From contig JAQGAU010000901.1 in the NCBI GenBank assembly GCA_034698045.1, positions 1 to 22,790 of the forward strand: a DNA stretch of 22,790 bases. The letters are read 5' to 3'. Below the pieces are notes generated by a model. The model saw only the letters and a program-made list of their open reading frames with translations, did not search any database and was not told where the DNA came from. Of the stretch, positions 1-9,718 are shown piece by piece. A program made the translations under genes and the position numbers. Source of the stretch: Paramacrobiotus richtersi. Taxonomy: Eukaryota > Tardigrada > Eutardigrada > Parachela > Macrobiotidae. Each line of letters starts with the position of its first letter. The first letter of the stretch is position 1.

Positions 1-126
1 GGACCGTCGAGGTGGCGAGTCAACGGGGCCCTGTCAAATGTACCGGAATTTGCGCAAAATTTCAAGTGCCCTCTTAACAGTAAAATGAATCCTAAAGTAC
101 AGAATGGTCTGTGGTGATGGTAACGA

Positions 127-477
127 TTACTGGGAGCGCATTTGTTTATCTAAAATGATAATATAAAAACGTCTGAAAGACTCTCGTGATAAGATTCGGG
201 TTGGTGATGGCGAAGGTCTAAAAAGGAAAGTGCAGTGGAAAAGAAATAGTAAAAACTGAAAAACAACCAAGCTGGGAGCCATGGCCGATCTTAATCGTGC
301 CGCATAGCCCGTACACGGTACGTACAACAGCTCAAGCTTTGTACGTTCCGGAAAGCGGTGTCTCCGTTGATTTCTACACCATAATGAACCGCAACGTGTG
401 CCAACCGCCTTGACGGTAAAAAACAGCGCCACTTTTGTAAGAAACACTGCAACAGCCACTGAAACAATTGACGACAT
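127..477 (-). CDS. Possible small ORF with signal-peptide-like N-terminus
   Basis: This is a 116-residue reading frame with a true ATG. Residues 1-26 are hydrophobic and resemble a signal peptide or signal anchor, and a second hydrophobic stretch lies near residues 66-86. I see no family motif, no convincing splice donor and no well-placed promoter. It could be a first exon of a gene running off the left edge or a chance ORF. Nothing in the neighbourhood supports a function. Confidence 0.18.
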   Translation of the reverse strand: MSSIVSVAVAVFLTKVALFFTVKAVGTRCGSLWCRNQRRHRFPERTKLELLYVPCTGYAARLRSAMAPSLVVFQFLLFLFHCTFLFRPSPSPTRILSRESFRRFYIIILDKQMRSQ

Positions 478-1575
478 ACCCTATTGTAATTTTATATGTA
501 GATGTGTTTTGGGTAGTTATAGATATCGTATACAAGCAGATAGTTTTTGACGACTAATTCAGAAATCGTCCGACTGGTTCGCAAATAACAGATGCAGAAA
601 AATTCCCGTCACTATTAATAATTGTTTGTCTGCACAACCATCAGTCAATTTGCACCCTCCGGCCTCTGTACCATTTCACGGAGGTTTACAGTGGTTTTTA
701 ATTACGTTGTTCCGATAAAAAAACAGTGACAGGCAGTAAGATTAACCTCATAAATCGGTTGAGAAATCGGTGAGCAGAACCGCAGAATGTTGACATTCAT
801 TATCTAGATAATTTTAACAGTTTCTGAATGGAACTGGACGAAGGATCACCCGTCGCGGGCAAAGTAAATTTGGAAGCCACCTGTTGCACAGCGTGTTTTT
901 CTCACAAAACAGGTTCTGCCATTTTATTTTTCCGTAACTGAATTCCGGTTGTTAACTGTCTGTGCTTGTCTACGCGATCAGTATTATTATCTTCCGCGCA
1001 TTGGCACAATATTTCCTACTTTAACAGACCAAAGGGAACAGTGTTCAGTCGTGGTTCTAAAGAAACGAACAGCCCTTTTCCACTGTTTTGGTTACCGCAC
1101 CGGTTGTTACGTGGCGCCATTCTGTAAACAGCTACAAAGTGTTATCGCGCCGTTCGGTGTGTACCTAAACGTTGCGCGCCGATGTGGCTGGCGTTATAAT
1201 GTTCGAAATGTCTGTGCGTTACGACACTAACAACACCGAGCGTGAATTCTTACCCCCGTGCTTTCCGGGTAACTGCCATCGAACGGTTACCAGCCCATAG
1301 GTGACATCTTTCGTTGTTGCAACGCGCTGCATCAAGCACTACGTAAGATTACCTGGGAATGCACACGACATGGGCGTTAATTGAAATGGGCAGATGTAAA
1401 ACAATTGTCTAGAGACAAGAATCATAGATTCGACTCAGGACACCGCAATTCGTAAAATAGATAATAGCTAACCATCAACATGATGAACTTGTTCAAATAA
1501 CTGGAGCATTATGTACATCTCATTCTGGAGCAATCCTAGGACCATGTGGACAGGATGTGGAACCGAAATAGCAAG
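478..1575. other. Stretch without a supportable gene
   Basis: I found no convincing gene here. The longest plus-strand frame (949-1230) has no ATG and no family signature. A short candidate first exon starts at the ATG at 1208 and meets a GTAACT donor at 1269, but I could not find a partner exon. Confidence 0.5.
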
Positions 1576-2030
1576 GTTCTACTTTCGAACTGCTGCTGCC
1601 AGGGCGCCTTCGGCTGTTGCGGTTCCAGCCAGCGATCCTGTTGCACAATTAGCCCCGGCCTGTAGACCTTTACCCGTTGCGGGGGCGCCATGAACGTGAG
1701 CTCCGTTTGCGGCGATATTGGTTCCTAGTGCAGCGGCATTCTTCCCCAGTGCGACGGCATCAGTTCCCAGTGCGGTGGCACTCACACCCCGACCTCCTTC
1801 TTGAGCCAGAGCTGGAGCTCCCTCTTGGGCTCGAGTTTCCAGGGCACTCACTCCCCGACCTCCTTCTTGAGCTAAAGCTGGGGCTCCCTCTTGGGCAAGA
1901 GCCGGAGCTCCAATTGCTGCATCTTGGGCAAGAGCCGGAGCTCCAATTGCCGCATCTTGGGCTAGAGCCGGAGCTCCAACTGCTCCCGTTGCCATTACAC
2001 CTGATACACCTGCTGGTGCGCAACTGATTT
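1576..2030 (-). CDS. Ala/Gly-rich repeat protein, 3'-terminal exon (upstream exon unresolved)
   Basis: The minus-strand frame ends with TAG at 1576-1578 and is open up to a TAG at about 2030-2032, where TTTCTAG could be a splice acceptor; the first in-frame ATG is at 1993-1995. The N-terminal half is built from the heptad GAPALAQ followed by D/E-rich spacers (DAAI, EGGRGVSA). The C-terminal half continues the seven-residue period with units such as ALGTDAV, ALGKNAA and ALGTNIA. Synonymous codons vary between units while the peptide is kept, which argues for real coding. Both G-x-A patterns resemble the left-handed beta-roll head repeats of bacterial trimeric autotransporter adhesins, but homology is unproven. 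An upstream exon probably exists; one option is an ATG at about 2182-2184 with a phase-1 GTAAGT donor near 2138. I infer a structural or extracellular low-complexity protein. Confidence 0.5.
1791..1982. repeat. Coding tandem repeats (33-bp and about 66-bp units)
   Basis: A 33-bp unit (plus strand begins AAGAGCCGGAGCTCCAATTG) is repeated about 2.5 times between about 1900 and 1982. To its left a longer unit containing CCCCGACCTCCTTCTTGAGC occurs twice. All units are multiples of three and keep the minus-strand reading frame, so they expand the GAPALAQ protein repeat. Confidence 0.8.
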
Positions 2031-3699
2031 GGCTGATCTAGAAATAGAGTTGCAATGTACAATATTTGTGACAACTGACAAGGAAGAGCTTTGATACTGG
2101 ACAAGGTAAGTTTCTTGCCTCACAGTGACTATGACTTACCAAGTGGCACGCAGCGAGCAAAAACAAGGCCTTTAATATCCATCGGGCTCATGGCTGAACT
2201 GCTAGGTTGTTGTTCACAGGTTACACTAAAAAATCTCACATTACATGCTTTTACAATTACAGACACCCGGTTCTTATATATTTTGGTTTGTATCGCTTTT
2301 TCTTCGAGGGTAAAAAGTGTAGGAAGTTGCCGTTCTGCGATTATCAACGTTTCTATCAAGTATCAAATATCAAGTAGTGTGCGTTACAAGTTCATTCGAA
2401 ATACAGTTGTTTTCGTAACTATATTTGCCAAAACATTGATGGAAACTCCATACTTACGCGGAAATTCGATCGGATTTCCCCATCGTTGTATTGACGGCTG
2501 AAGAAGACAACGCGCACAGTCAGGGGCTGTGCATAATAGTTGGGAAATTTGAATGTATGCGTCTAGACCGTAGTCGAGCAACAACTTATCCTGCGGCTGT
2601 TTTTTCGACTAGCAAAACAATATGCTGAGCAATAGGACAGTTGGAGGAAATTATCGGCCTTTCGCTCTTAAAAAAGAAAAGAACTGCGACGACATTACGA
2701 ATACAATATACATAACTGCGAAAATGTTGTCCGCAAACCTCCAAACCCACAAACTTTTCCTCAGACGGACAACGTCCACTAGCATCAAGTTCACATGGAA
2801 GTAGCTTTTCTACTGGTTAGGTAATGTACAAACCCTGCGCTGCATGCCAGGTTCAGACTCTGATTTAAACTGCCCAAATTCAGACTCTGACCCCCTAAAA
2901 GTCTGTCTCTGGAACCGAAAAGCTTATCCTCTGATATGTTGGGAAAAATGTAGTAAACAGACATACCGATTACGGACAAATGCAGGTAAAGAAGCGCGCA
3001 AGACAGCGTTTGTTGAGCTGATATCGATGCTATTTCGAACGCAGAGCATTCTTCCGAGGTCTCCGATACATCGATATCGTTTTCTAACATACTACTGACT
3101 GTAATGAATCACAGACACTTCGCATTACGGAATCTTGATCTCGTGCAGGCACAGGAACGAGAGATTCAAAATGCACGGTGCTGTCCGTGTGGCACTTATT
3201 ACACAACTGTAATATTTCGGAAACGAAAATGATATGACCGCGTGATTGTTTGCGTTGTATGTCCAGGGAACACTTGACCCGGTGTTGATATTGTGGAGAG
3301 GGGGGAATTGCGGCAGAAGAGCTTTCGTTAGCTAGTCAGTCTATAAACTCGTTCCCATTGATAACAACTGCGGGAACTAAATGTAATCGTAGCGTGATGC
3401 GCGTATACATGCCTGCTTGAGCACAAACACAACCGATCTTTAAATCTGCTCAGCGAAGTGCCCCTAGTTTCACTTGACAGATATTCTTCATAACATATAG
3501 TACTGACCTGTTAAAAACTGCAGTCAACTGAATCATAAGTGAGTGAAGCACATAATCGAGTCTGATCAAGCCAGTAGAAAAGTGACTCTGAAAACTGCGA
3601 CTAGGGTCTAGCCTTGTTTCGTTGTACTTCAAATATAGATGAGCCCTCTAAAATTTCTCGCATGTCTGCATTCGGGAACCCATGCGGCAGGACACATTT
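2031..3699. other. Mostly non-coding stretch
   Basis: Apart from possible 5' exons of the repeat-protein gene, I see no supportable gene. Good minus-strand donor consensus sites exist near 2138 (GTAAGTC), 2452 (GTAAGTATGG) and 2968 (GTATGTCTG), but the exons they would end are not convincing. Confidence 0.4.
2791..3090 (-). CDS. Possible small ORF or first exon
   Basis: A 99-residue frame starts at a true ATG (MLENDIDVSETSEE...). Its first 41 codons run from an acidic head to a hydrophobic stretch and end at a reasonable phase-1 donor, GTATGTCTG near 2968. A phase-1 exon here would be compatible with an in-frame AG in the exon at 1576-2030, so it may be the first exon of that gene. The part beyond the donor contains a nine-residue repeat encoded by a 27-bp duplication. 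The assignment is weak. Confidence 0.2.
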   Translation of the reverse strand: MLENDIDVSETSEECSAFEIASISAQQTLSCALLYLHLSVIGMSVYYIFPNISEDKLFGSRDRLLGGQSLNLGSLNQSLNLACSAGFVHYLTSRKATSM

Positions 3700-6458
3700 T
3701 CAGTTTTTTCCCTTTTTGGCATCAGATGTTTTATCGCAGTCTTTCATGCCAACTTCCTCCCGTATCAAGCCATAGTCCTTGACTGTCAGGAATGTCTCCT
3801 TTATCCGGTTTGTGTTTTGATTCGTATGGACGAACCATCGCTGGTTTTCCTTTAATGACAATGTAGAGTTTAAGCTGCACTGCTTTTCTAATCCGGCTAA
3901 CGGAATATATAACAAGACATAGAAATCTGCCTTGGTTTCCGGTTGATAAAACTGACCAACTGCTCTTCTATTCTTTTTACTGATAAGCCTTTCTTTATAG
4001 TTATCGATAAGCGCGCTTATGCTACATAGTAACCATATCAACAATGCACCTCCACTGCACTTGACAAATAGCAGCATGAAATACCACGATATCATAATTA
4101 TTGTCATTCGCCTAGCAAACCATAATACAGTGACTGCAGAGTAGCTCTTACTGTTGGTCAGGAAAGTCGTACATGAGTTCACGGGAGACTGCAACTGCTG
4201 CAAGCTTATGCAGTATTTCTCACTGACCTGCTTACACTTTGGATGAGCGCATGTGGTCCCGTTAACGGGGCTTTCTTTGGGCATTTGAATATGTTCCACT
4301 CCGCCCAAAGCTTTGGCCGTCATCCCGGTAACAAACACATCATCGATCCAGTGAAACGGTACATTCCTCGCTGTGCCAAGCAACCCATCCACCAGATCCC
4401 TACTGAGCACGTACCCTAATCCGTAACAGTAGGGTGGATTGTCCTTCTCCGGAATATCCTGCCATGACACGTACCATTTACCCTTGGGATTGCGACCGAT
4501 AGCTTCTTTCCGCAGGAACGAATCGCAGAAAATGGTTTTTGTAATGTTTGGGTGGCAGTTGTTCTGTTGGCGCAGGTACGAGACTAAAGGTGGGAGATAG
4601 ACGAATATGTCGTCATCCGTTTTCAGGATGTATCGATAAGGTAGGTGTTGGCAAAACTGGGAGATATACTTCAAGCCGGCCAGGTTCTTGTACGTGAGGT
4701 TTCGGTAGGTGTCCAGATAGTTGTGCTGGATTATGTCTCCGAATCTCACTGATTCGTTAACTATCTAATACGAAAGTATGAATTCAACCATTTCGAAACA
4801 GTTCTTCTGTAATACAAGCTTCAATTCAGTTTTCCTGACGGAATGTGTGTGTACACGTATAACAGCATGGTACAGCAATAAACACCGCTTCTATTTGTGT
4901 TCTATAATTACACAGTGATACGAGCCATCAGTCATCATGCGCGAGACGTTGTTCCATTTCATGTACGATGATGCAAGCAGCAACAATGCTTACTTACCTT
5001 ATTTTGCACGGTCACATTCACAGACAATCCCACAATAAACAGTACCTCCGCCCGTTGCTTCCGGCGCCAAGCTTCGCTTGCCCATGTTGAACGAATCTAT
5101 ACCAATGATGCCGGTGTTAAGAAAACTGTTTTGACCAGTGGCTAATAAGCACGACAGTGCTGGCGAGCTGCACCATTTCGCGATTATGGAAATGCGACGC
5201 ATCCGAATGGACTATAACGAGGAGAACGGTGTCGCTCGAGTTTCCAAGGCAAAGCAGGGCCACAAAACATGTGCTGGTAAAGCACAAAATGTGCTGGTAT
5301 TAAAGGGCTTGTGCTCGTATAAATTTCAAGATGTGCCCAAAAGTTTCCAATACTCCCCCCTTTACTTCAGCTAAAACCGAGTCTAGAGTAATATTTTTGC
5401 ACAAAACCCATAAATTTTCGTGTCCAGAAACGATACAAACACTCGGTTTTGCCTGTGTTTCCGTAGTTTGACATGGAAATCGTTCGTTGGCTTCGCGCTT
5501 CGCGCGAAAGGTTACATTTTCTTAGTTTCGGGAGCGCATAAAACGCTTGTGTTTCCAGCACATACAAAAGCAAAATAAATGGTCGTTCCTTTAAAATTTG
5601 GAACTGTGCTGATATGGATTTTAAAGATTTGTGGCTCTGAGGCAAAGACTGGTCCTTGATACTGGATACGAAAAGCAGATCTTGGGTGGCGGTTTTGGTG
5701 GTGATGGAGGAAGTGTGGTTGGCCTGTTCAAAGGAGCCATAGTTTGCATCTTCGCAGATGAAGTAGTGTGTATCTTGGGAGAAACTCCTGTTGTTCGGGT
5801 GCTAGCAAGAACTGAAGTCTTCGATTTGATAGGAACTGTGGAAGGTGCGGAACTAACGGTGATATTAGCGGAAATCTCCGTTGACAGACCGAATGGAACT
5901 GAGGTCTGCAGCTTAGGAATAATAGTAGATACGGCGTTAATTAGAAGTGAGGCAGGTACTGCTGTCTGTGCGGGAGTTGTGCTTTGCTGTTTGACTGCCT
6001 CTGTAGTCAGTGAAAAAAGCTGAATCACAGGCACCAGTTCAGGATAAACGGCGGCGTGCAAGGAATCTAAACGCGAAGAAAAGGCGACCTCAAATGAAGA
6101 ACAGGTATAAATTGGCTCATATTTATGTTACAAATACTGTACGTGTAACTCAGCGTGATCTTGCTGTTTTTCGCTTTGAAATTAGAATGAGCTTACCATT
6201 TAAGTGGTCTGTTACATTGCTCATGATAAGCCCCAGTGATCCGGAACCGTTACCAAAGGACATGTTAGAGAAACTGATTTCATACACATCTAAATCGTGA
6301 ATGCTGCTGTTAACAAAAGTGTACACAAAATCTCCAGGAGAATGCGTTGCTATCTCCTGTAATTGGGCGATCTGTGATATTGTCATTAAACCAAGCATCC
6401 CCAGGATCCATATCACAAAAGTCAATCTGGTCCGTATAAATCGGCATATCCATGACAT
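3700..6458 (-). CDS. GT31 beta-1,3-galactosyltransferase-like Golgi type II membrane protein
   Basis: The product likely transfers galactose or GalNAc/GlcNAc in beta-1,3 linkage in the Golgi lumen; the acceptor cannot be read from sequence. Exon 1 is 6458-6197 (ATG, donor GTAAGC, phase 1): a short basic cytosolic tail, one membrane anchor at residues 12-31, then an N-glycosylation-rich start of the stem. Exon 2 starts at 6066 after TTTAG, joins in phase, and encodes a Ser/Thr/Pro-rich mucin-like stem ending around 5650. A catalytic exon at 5096-4998 gives IRSTWASEAW and VLFIVGLS, the IRxTW and FLLG-type motifs of GT31. It is joined at phase 0 to the last exon, 4764-3700, with ESVRFGDIIQ, YLDTYRNLTYK, the metal-binding TDDD of LKTDDDIFVY, and IDDVFVTG in place of the usual EDVxxG. 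The exon or exons linking stem to IRSTW (between about 5650 and 5097) are not resolved. The last exon continues about 160-200 codons past the normal end of the domain. Stop TGA at 3700-3702. Confidence 0.85.
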
Positions 6459-7101
6459 TGTGCATAGCGAAATAGTCTGACCACAAGCACTGAATCAACT
6501 TGTCCGTTTAATTTATGTGTGTTTGTTTTTTGCACCGCGGAAATTGCGGAACTGACAATGCGGTAGGCGCACAGCTGCGCACTCATATATCGCTGCCGTA
6601 TAGCCATGTGTTGATATATTCTTTTTATTGATTAGCATATGTTCAGTCGGTAATAAGCATTTATGCGCCGGCTTAACAAATACAAAAAATAATGTCGCAT
6701 CTCGAGCCATCTGTAAACAAACTCGCCAGAATGAATGCAGCCGAAAAAGTACACACATTATTGAACGTGCTAAGCATTCGCTTTAGTCGATGTTCACTGG
6801 AGCTAGCAAAACAAGCCGTTATATACTTATATTCGTACGTAGTGAGATCCTCTGCAGCAGCCGTATAGTTTTACGAAAAGTGAATTATTTATGCACTGTA
6901 CTTGCCGTAATACCAAGGTAAGTGGTAGAAATAACAGCTCATATAACAGAACTTTCCCGATTCAGTGAGATTCTACATTACTGTCTCTGACGAACGAAAC
7001 CGATCCGTATGTTGCTGATTATAACAACCGCAAAAAGGCAATTTGCAAAATCTCCCAAACCGCAAAAGAGTGATACATGTTAGATAGTTTCATCCAGTTA
7101 A
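6459..7101. other. Intergenic stretch between tail-to-head minus-strand genes
   Basis: This should hold the promoter and 5' leader of the glycosyltransferase gene (near 6459-6600) and the 3' end of the GPCR gene (just below 7102). I see no clear TATA box, no AATAAA and no additional gene. Confidence 0.5.
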
Positions 7102-8537
7102 TTAAATTTTTAGGAGTGAACATAAGGTGTTTTTCGTCGCCATCCTCAGGTCTTTCATCGTAATAAGTATCAACAGCGGATCCATTAGCGGTTGTATGGA
7201 ATATAGATAGAATCCAACTTGCCGCATCACCGGGATATCCACATCAACGAACCCACCCACCGTGTAGTACATATTATACGGTGTCCAGCAGATAACCACA
7301 CTGGTCGTTAACGCGGTCAGCACCAAGAATCCCTTCGTTGTACCTTTTTTCTTCGCGATTGTTGTGTGCATCGGTCCAGCTATCGGCATTGTATCCGAAT
7401 GTTTAACCGTCGCTTTCTGCTTCTTTCTCCTCCTCCACAGAACAGGGTACGCCGCCGCCATGAAGAAGATGGGCAGATCGTAGATCACGATCATGGTGAA
7501 ATTCTGCAAGTATACTTTTACACTGATCGATGTAACTTTTAACAGGCTGCGTACTATGGGCCCGTAAACTCAGTGAACAGCCATCGGGGAAATTACTCCT
7601 ACAGCTATATGTTCTCGGCAGTGAAAGCTATATCTGGTTCACCCGGATGACCTTGCATTCCTTCAGCGCCCATTGAATATTTCTTAATAACACCCTCTAC
7701 GAAAATGTTTGTAGTTCACATGAAAAGTTGCAAAGATAAAACGACAATACCGTGAACAAAGGGCGTGTGACAATGGTACAAATGTGCTGTTTGAGTATTA
7801 GCGACTGTAAACAGCATCGAATAGCATCAGCATGTAAGTTGTGCAACTAAAAGCACACATGAAAAAGATGCAACACCGAGACCTGACTATATCTGTAATT
7901 TGGTAAATTTTCAAACGATTCTATGTGCGTAGTACACAACAGAGCGTAACTGTACCTGCCAGACCATCTGCCCGTATGGTTCGCTGTTAATATTACATCC
8001 CCCAACTTCCAGCCGATGTTGATAATACATCGCATCCAACACCACACCGGGCAGGCAGATTAAATGAACATAAATGAACGCAACAACCACAAGATATCCG
8101 GCGATCTTAACCGTATGTCTCTGCCGGTAGGAGATGGGAAACGCAATGGCCCAGATCCGATTCACCGTAATCAGCACATGCATATGGGGCTGCACACCCG
8201 TCAGCACCCATCCAGCGTACAACCGAAAGGTACAGACGGCTTGACCTAACGGAAACACGTCAAAAACATGCTCAATAACGACGAAACTGTCGTCCGTGAC
8301 GCAGTACAGAGCGTTGGCCAGGAGGAGTGCCATGATGTACACGGTGAAGGAGGAGCGGAGTTCATAGTGGCGCAGGAAGATTAGGAGTATCAGTGTGTTT
8401 AGTACGAAGGTAAGGATGGTTAAGATAAGGATAAAGACGGCGCCAGAGTTCCAGCGAATGTTCTGAGTGGTTAGCAGGATGAATGTACCGTTATCGATCA
8501 CGGTGGAGTTGTCTTTGGCAATCCACGATTTAATCAT
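7102..8537 (-). CDS. Class A (rhodopsin-like) G-protein-coupled receptor
   Basis: Two exons, 8537-7956 (194 codons, ending CAG|GTACAG) and 7503-7102 (133 codons plus TAA, acceptor CTTGCAG), join at phase 0 to give 327 residues with seven membrane segments. The N-terminus carries two N-glycosylation sequons (N10, N16). TM1 has Asn47 (1.50). Cys102 before TM3 and Cys191 in the second extracellular loop form the expected disulfide pair. The TM3 end reads NRI instead of DRY (126-128). TM6 carries CWTPY (266-270). TM7 carries MDPLLI where NPxxY is usual. TM2 has Asn75 where Asp2.50 is normal. The intracellular loop 3 is Lys-rich. The tail is very short, ending with LCSLLKI, and its Cys322 could be palmitoylated. 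Ligand and G-protein coupling cannot be told; a peptide or orphan invertebrate receptor is most likely. Confidence 0.9.
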
Positions 8538-9641
8538 GTCTTCTTCTTACAGCAACCAAGTTAACCTTGTCGTAAACCATACGGGGTAAAGAAAAATAGT
8601 TTGCACTGGGGCTACGAATTTTGAATAGGGTGTTTCCATCTGGCCTATTTGTTCTTCACTCGAGACTGACATGGAGAACAGTCGCGTTTATGCGTTCAGG
8701 ATGGAGTTGCTCCTGGGACGGGTATTGTTTTACATACGCTCATTGAGAGAATTTGAGAGGGACGCTGCACAAACAAGGCGATGCGTTTGTCTTAATTGCT
8801 TTGTTTCCGATGGGATGGTACCAAATGACCTTGACCACATTTACGTAGTGTTCTCGGAGGATCACTGGTACTAGAAATTCATAGCATTGTAACACATGTT
8901 GTTTGTTTATTCCAGCGCGGCGCATACCACCGTTAGCAAAATTCAGAAAAACTAGATATTTCTCCAGTCAATACTTCAGTACGTAGTTTGTGTACATAGA
9001 AGTATGCAGGTTCTCTTTAATATAAAATTTTGTAGGTAGTGCGCCATTGTGATCTGTTAAGGGATTACACCATAACTTTGCCCATAGTATTTCTTATATA
9101 ATTGCCTAGACAACATAGATTACTGGCAATATGTATTAAATTCCGGTAGACTAGTTTGTCACTTTTACCGGCTTTACGTTATTTAGCGACGACGAAACGT
9201 GCCGCTTATTAAGTATAAACTACTTTATAGTTTTCAGTGCTTTGCGTGCCATACGAGAACAAATAAACGTTTGCAGTTCAAGATATTTCGTAGATGTCGT
9301 ACTACAAGGTTTTGTTTGTGTAAAAATAACGTATTTTAAACCAACAATAGCGTATGCCAGTGACAGCGTGTGGTGGAAATGAATCACGATTGGTTTTTTG
9401 GATTTTGTATTGATTTTCCTTAGACAGTTGTACGAGACTACATTCTCCGCAAACAGTGGACTTTTTACAGTTTTCAGCTGTACACTGACCCCACTGAATG
9501 GGTCATTACGACCAACCACAAACGAAACCGGAACTTGTAGACCATACGCGTAACCTCTAGATGACATGCTTTCAGGTGTCAATCCGGATTTCAGGGCAAA
9601 TCTTACGGATTCGCATGAAGTGCGCAGATTCGGTATTCGCG
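8538..9641. other. Intergenic stretch between divergent genes
   Basis: This spacer separates the minus-strand GPCR from the plus-strand modular secreted-protein gene. A 67-codon ATG frame at 8671-8874 (plus) and a 120-codon frame without ATG at 9220-9582 (minus) are open, but neither shows a motif, signal peptide or splice support, and I regard both as likely chance. Confidence 0.5.
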
Positions 9642-9649
9642 TATAAAAG
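9642..9649 (+). promoter_or_regulatory. TATA box of the modular secreted-protein gene
   Basis: The sequence TATAAAAG lies 77 bases upstream of the ATG at 9719. It is a consensus core-promoter TATA box, so transcription probably starts near 9670-9680, giving a short leader of about 40-50 bases ending in CTACAAAAATGG. TATA-type promoters are common for inducible or tissue-restricted secreted proteins. Confidence 0.65.
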
Positions 9650-9718
9650 ACAACTATTTCGCTTTTCCAGCCATTTGGTCAATTTTTCCTCAAACACCCA
9701 TTTCTATAATCTACAAAA

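Noticed and set aside
949-1230. 93-codon plus-strand frame
   Set aside because: It lacks an ATG start, shows no motif, and lies among stops without splice support.
1208-1268. Possible short first exon starting at ATG 1208
   Set aside because: The start context and a GTAACT donor are reasonable, but no partner exon in a compatible phase was found.
1677-2027. Plus-strand Leu/Pro-rich frame
   Set aside because: It is the antisense shadow of the GAPALAQ repeat exon; only the minus-strand frame preserves a regular peptide through synonymous changes.
4999-5202. Minus-strand 67-codon frame overlapping the IRSTW exon
   Set aside because: It is a different frame from the glycosyltransferase exon at 5096-4998, which carries the diagnostic motifs.
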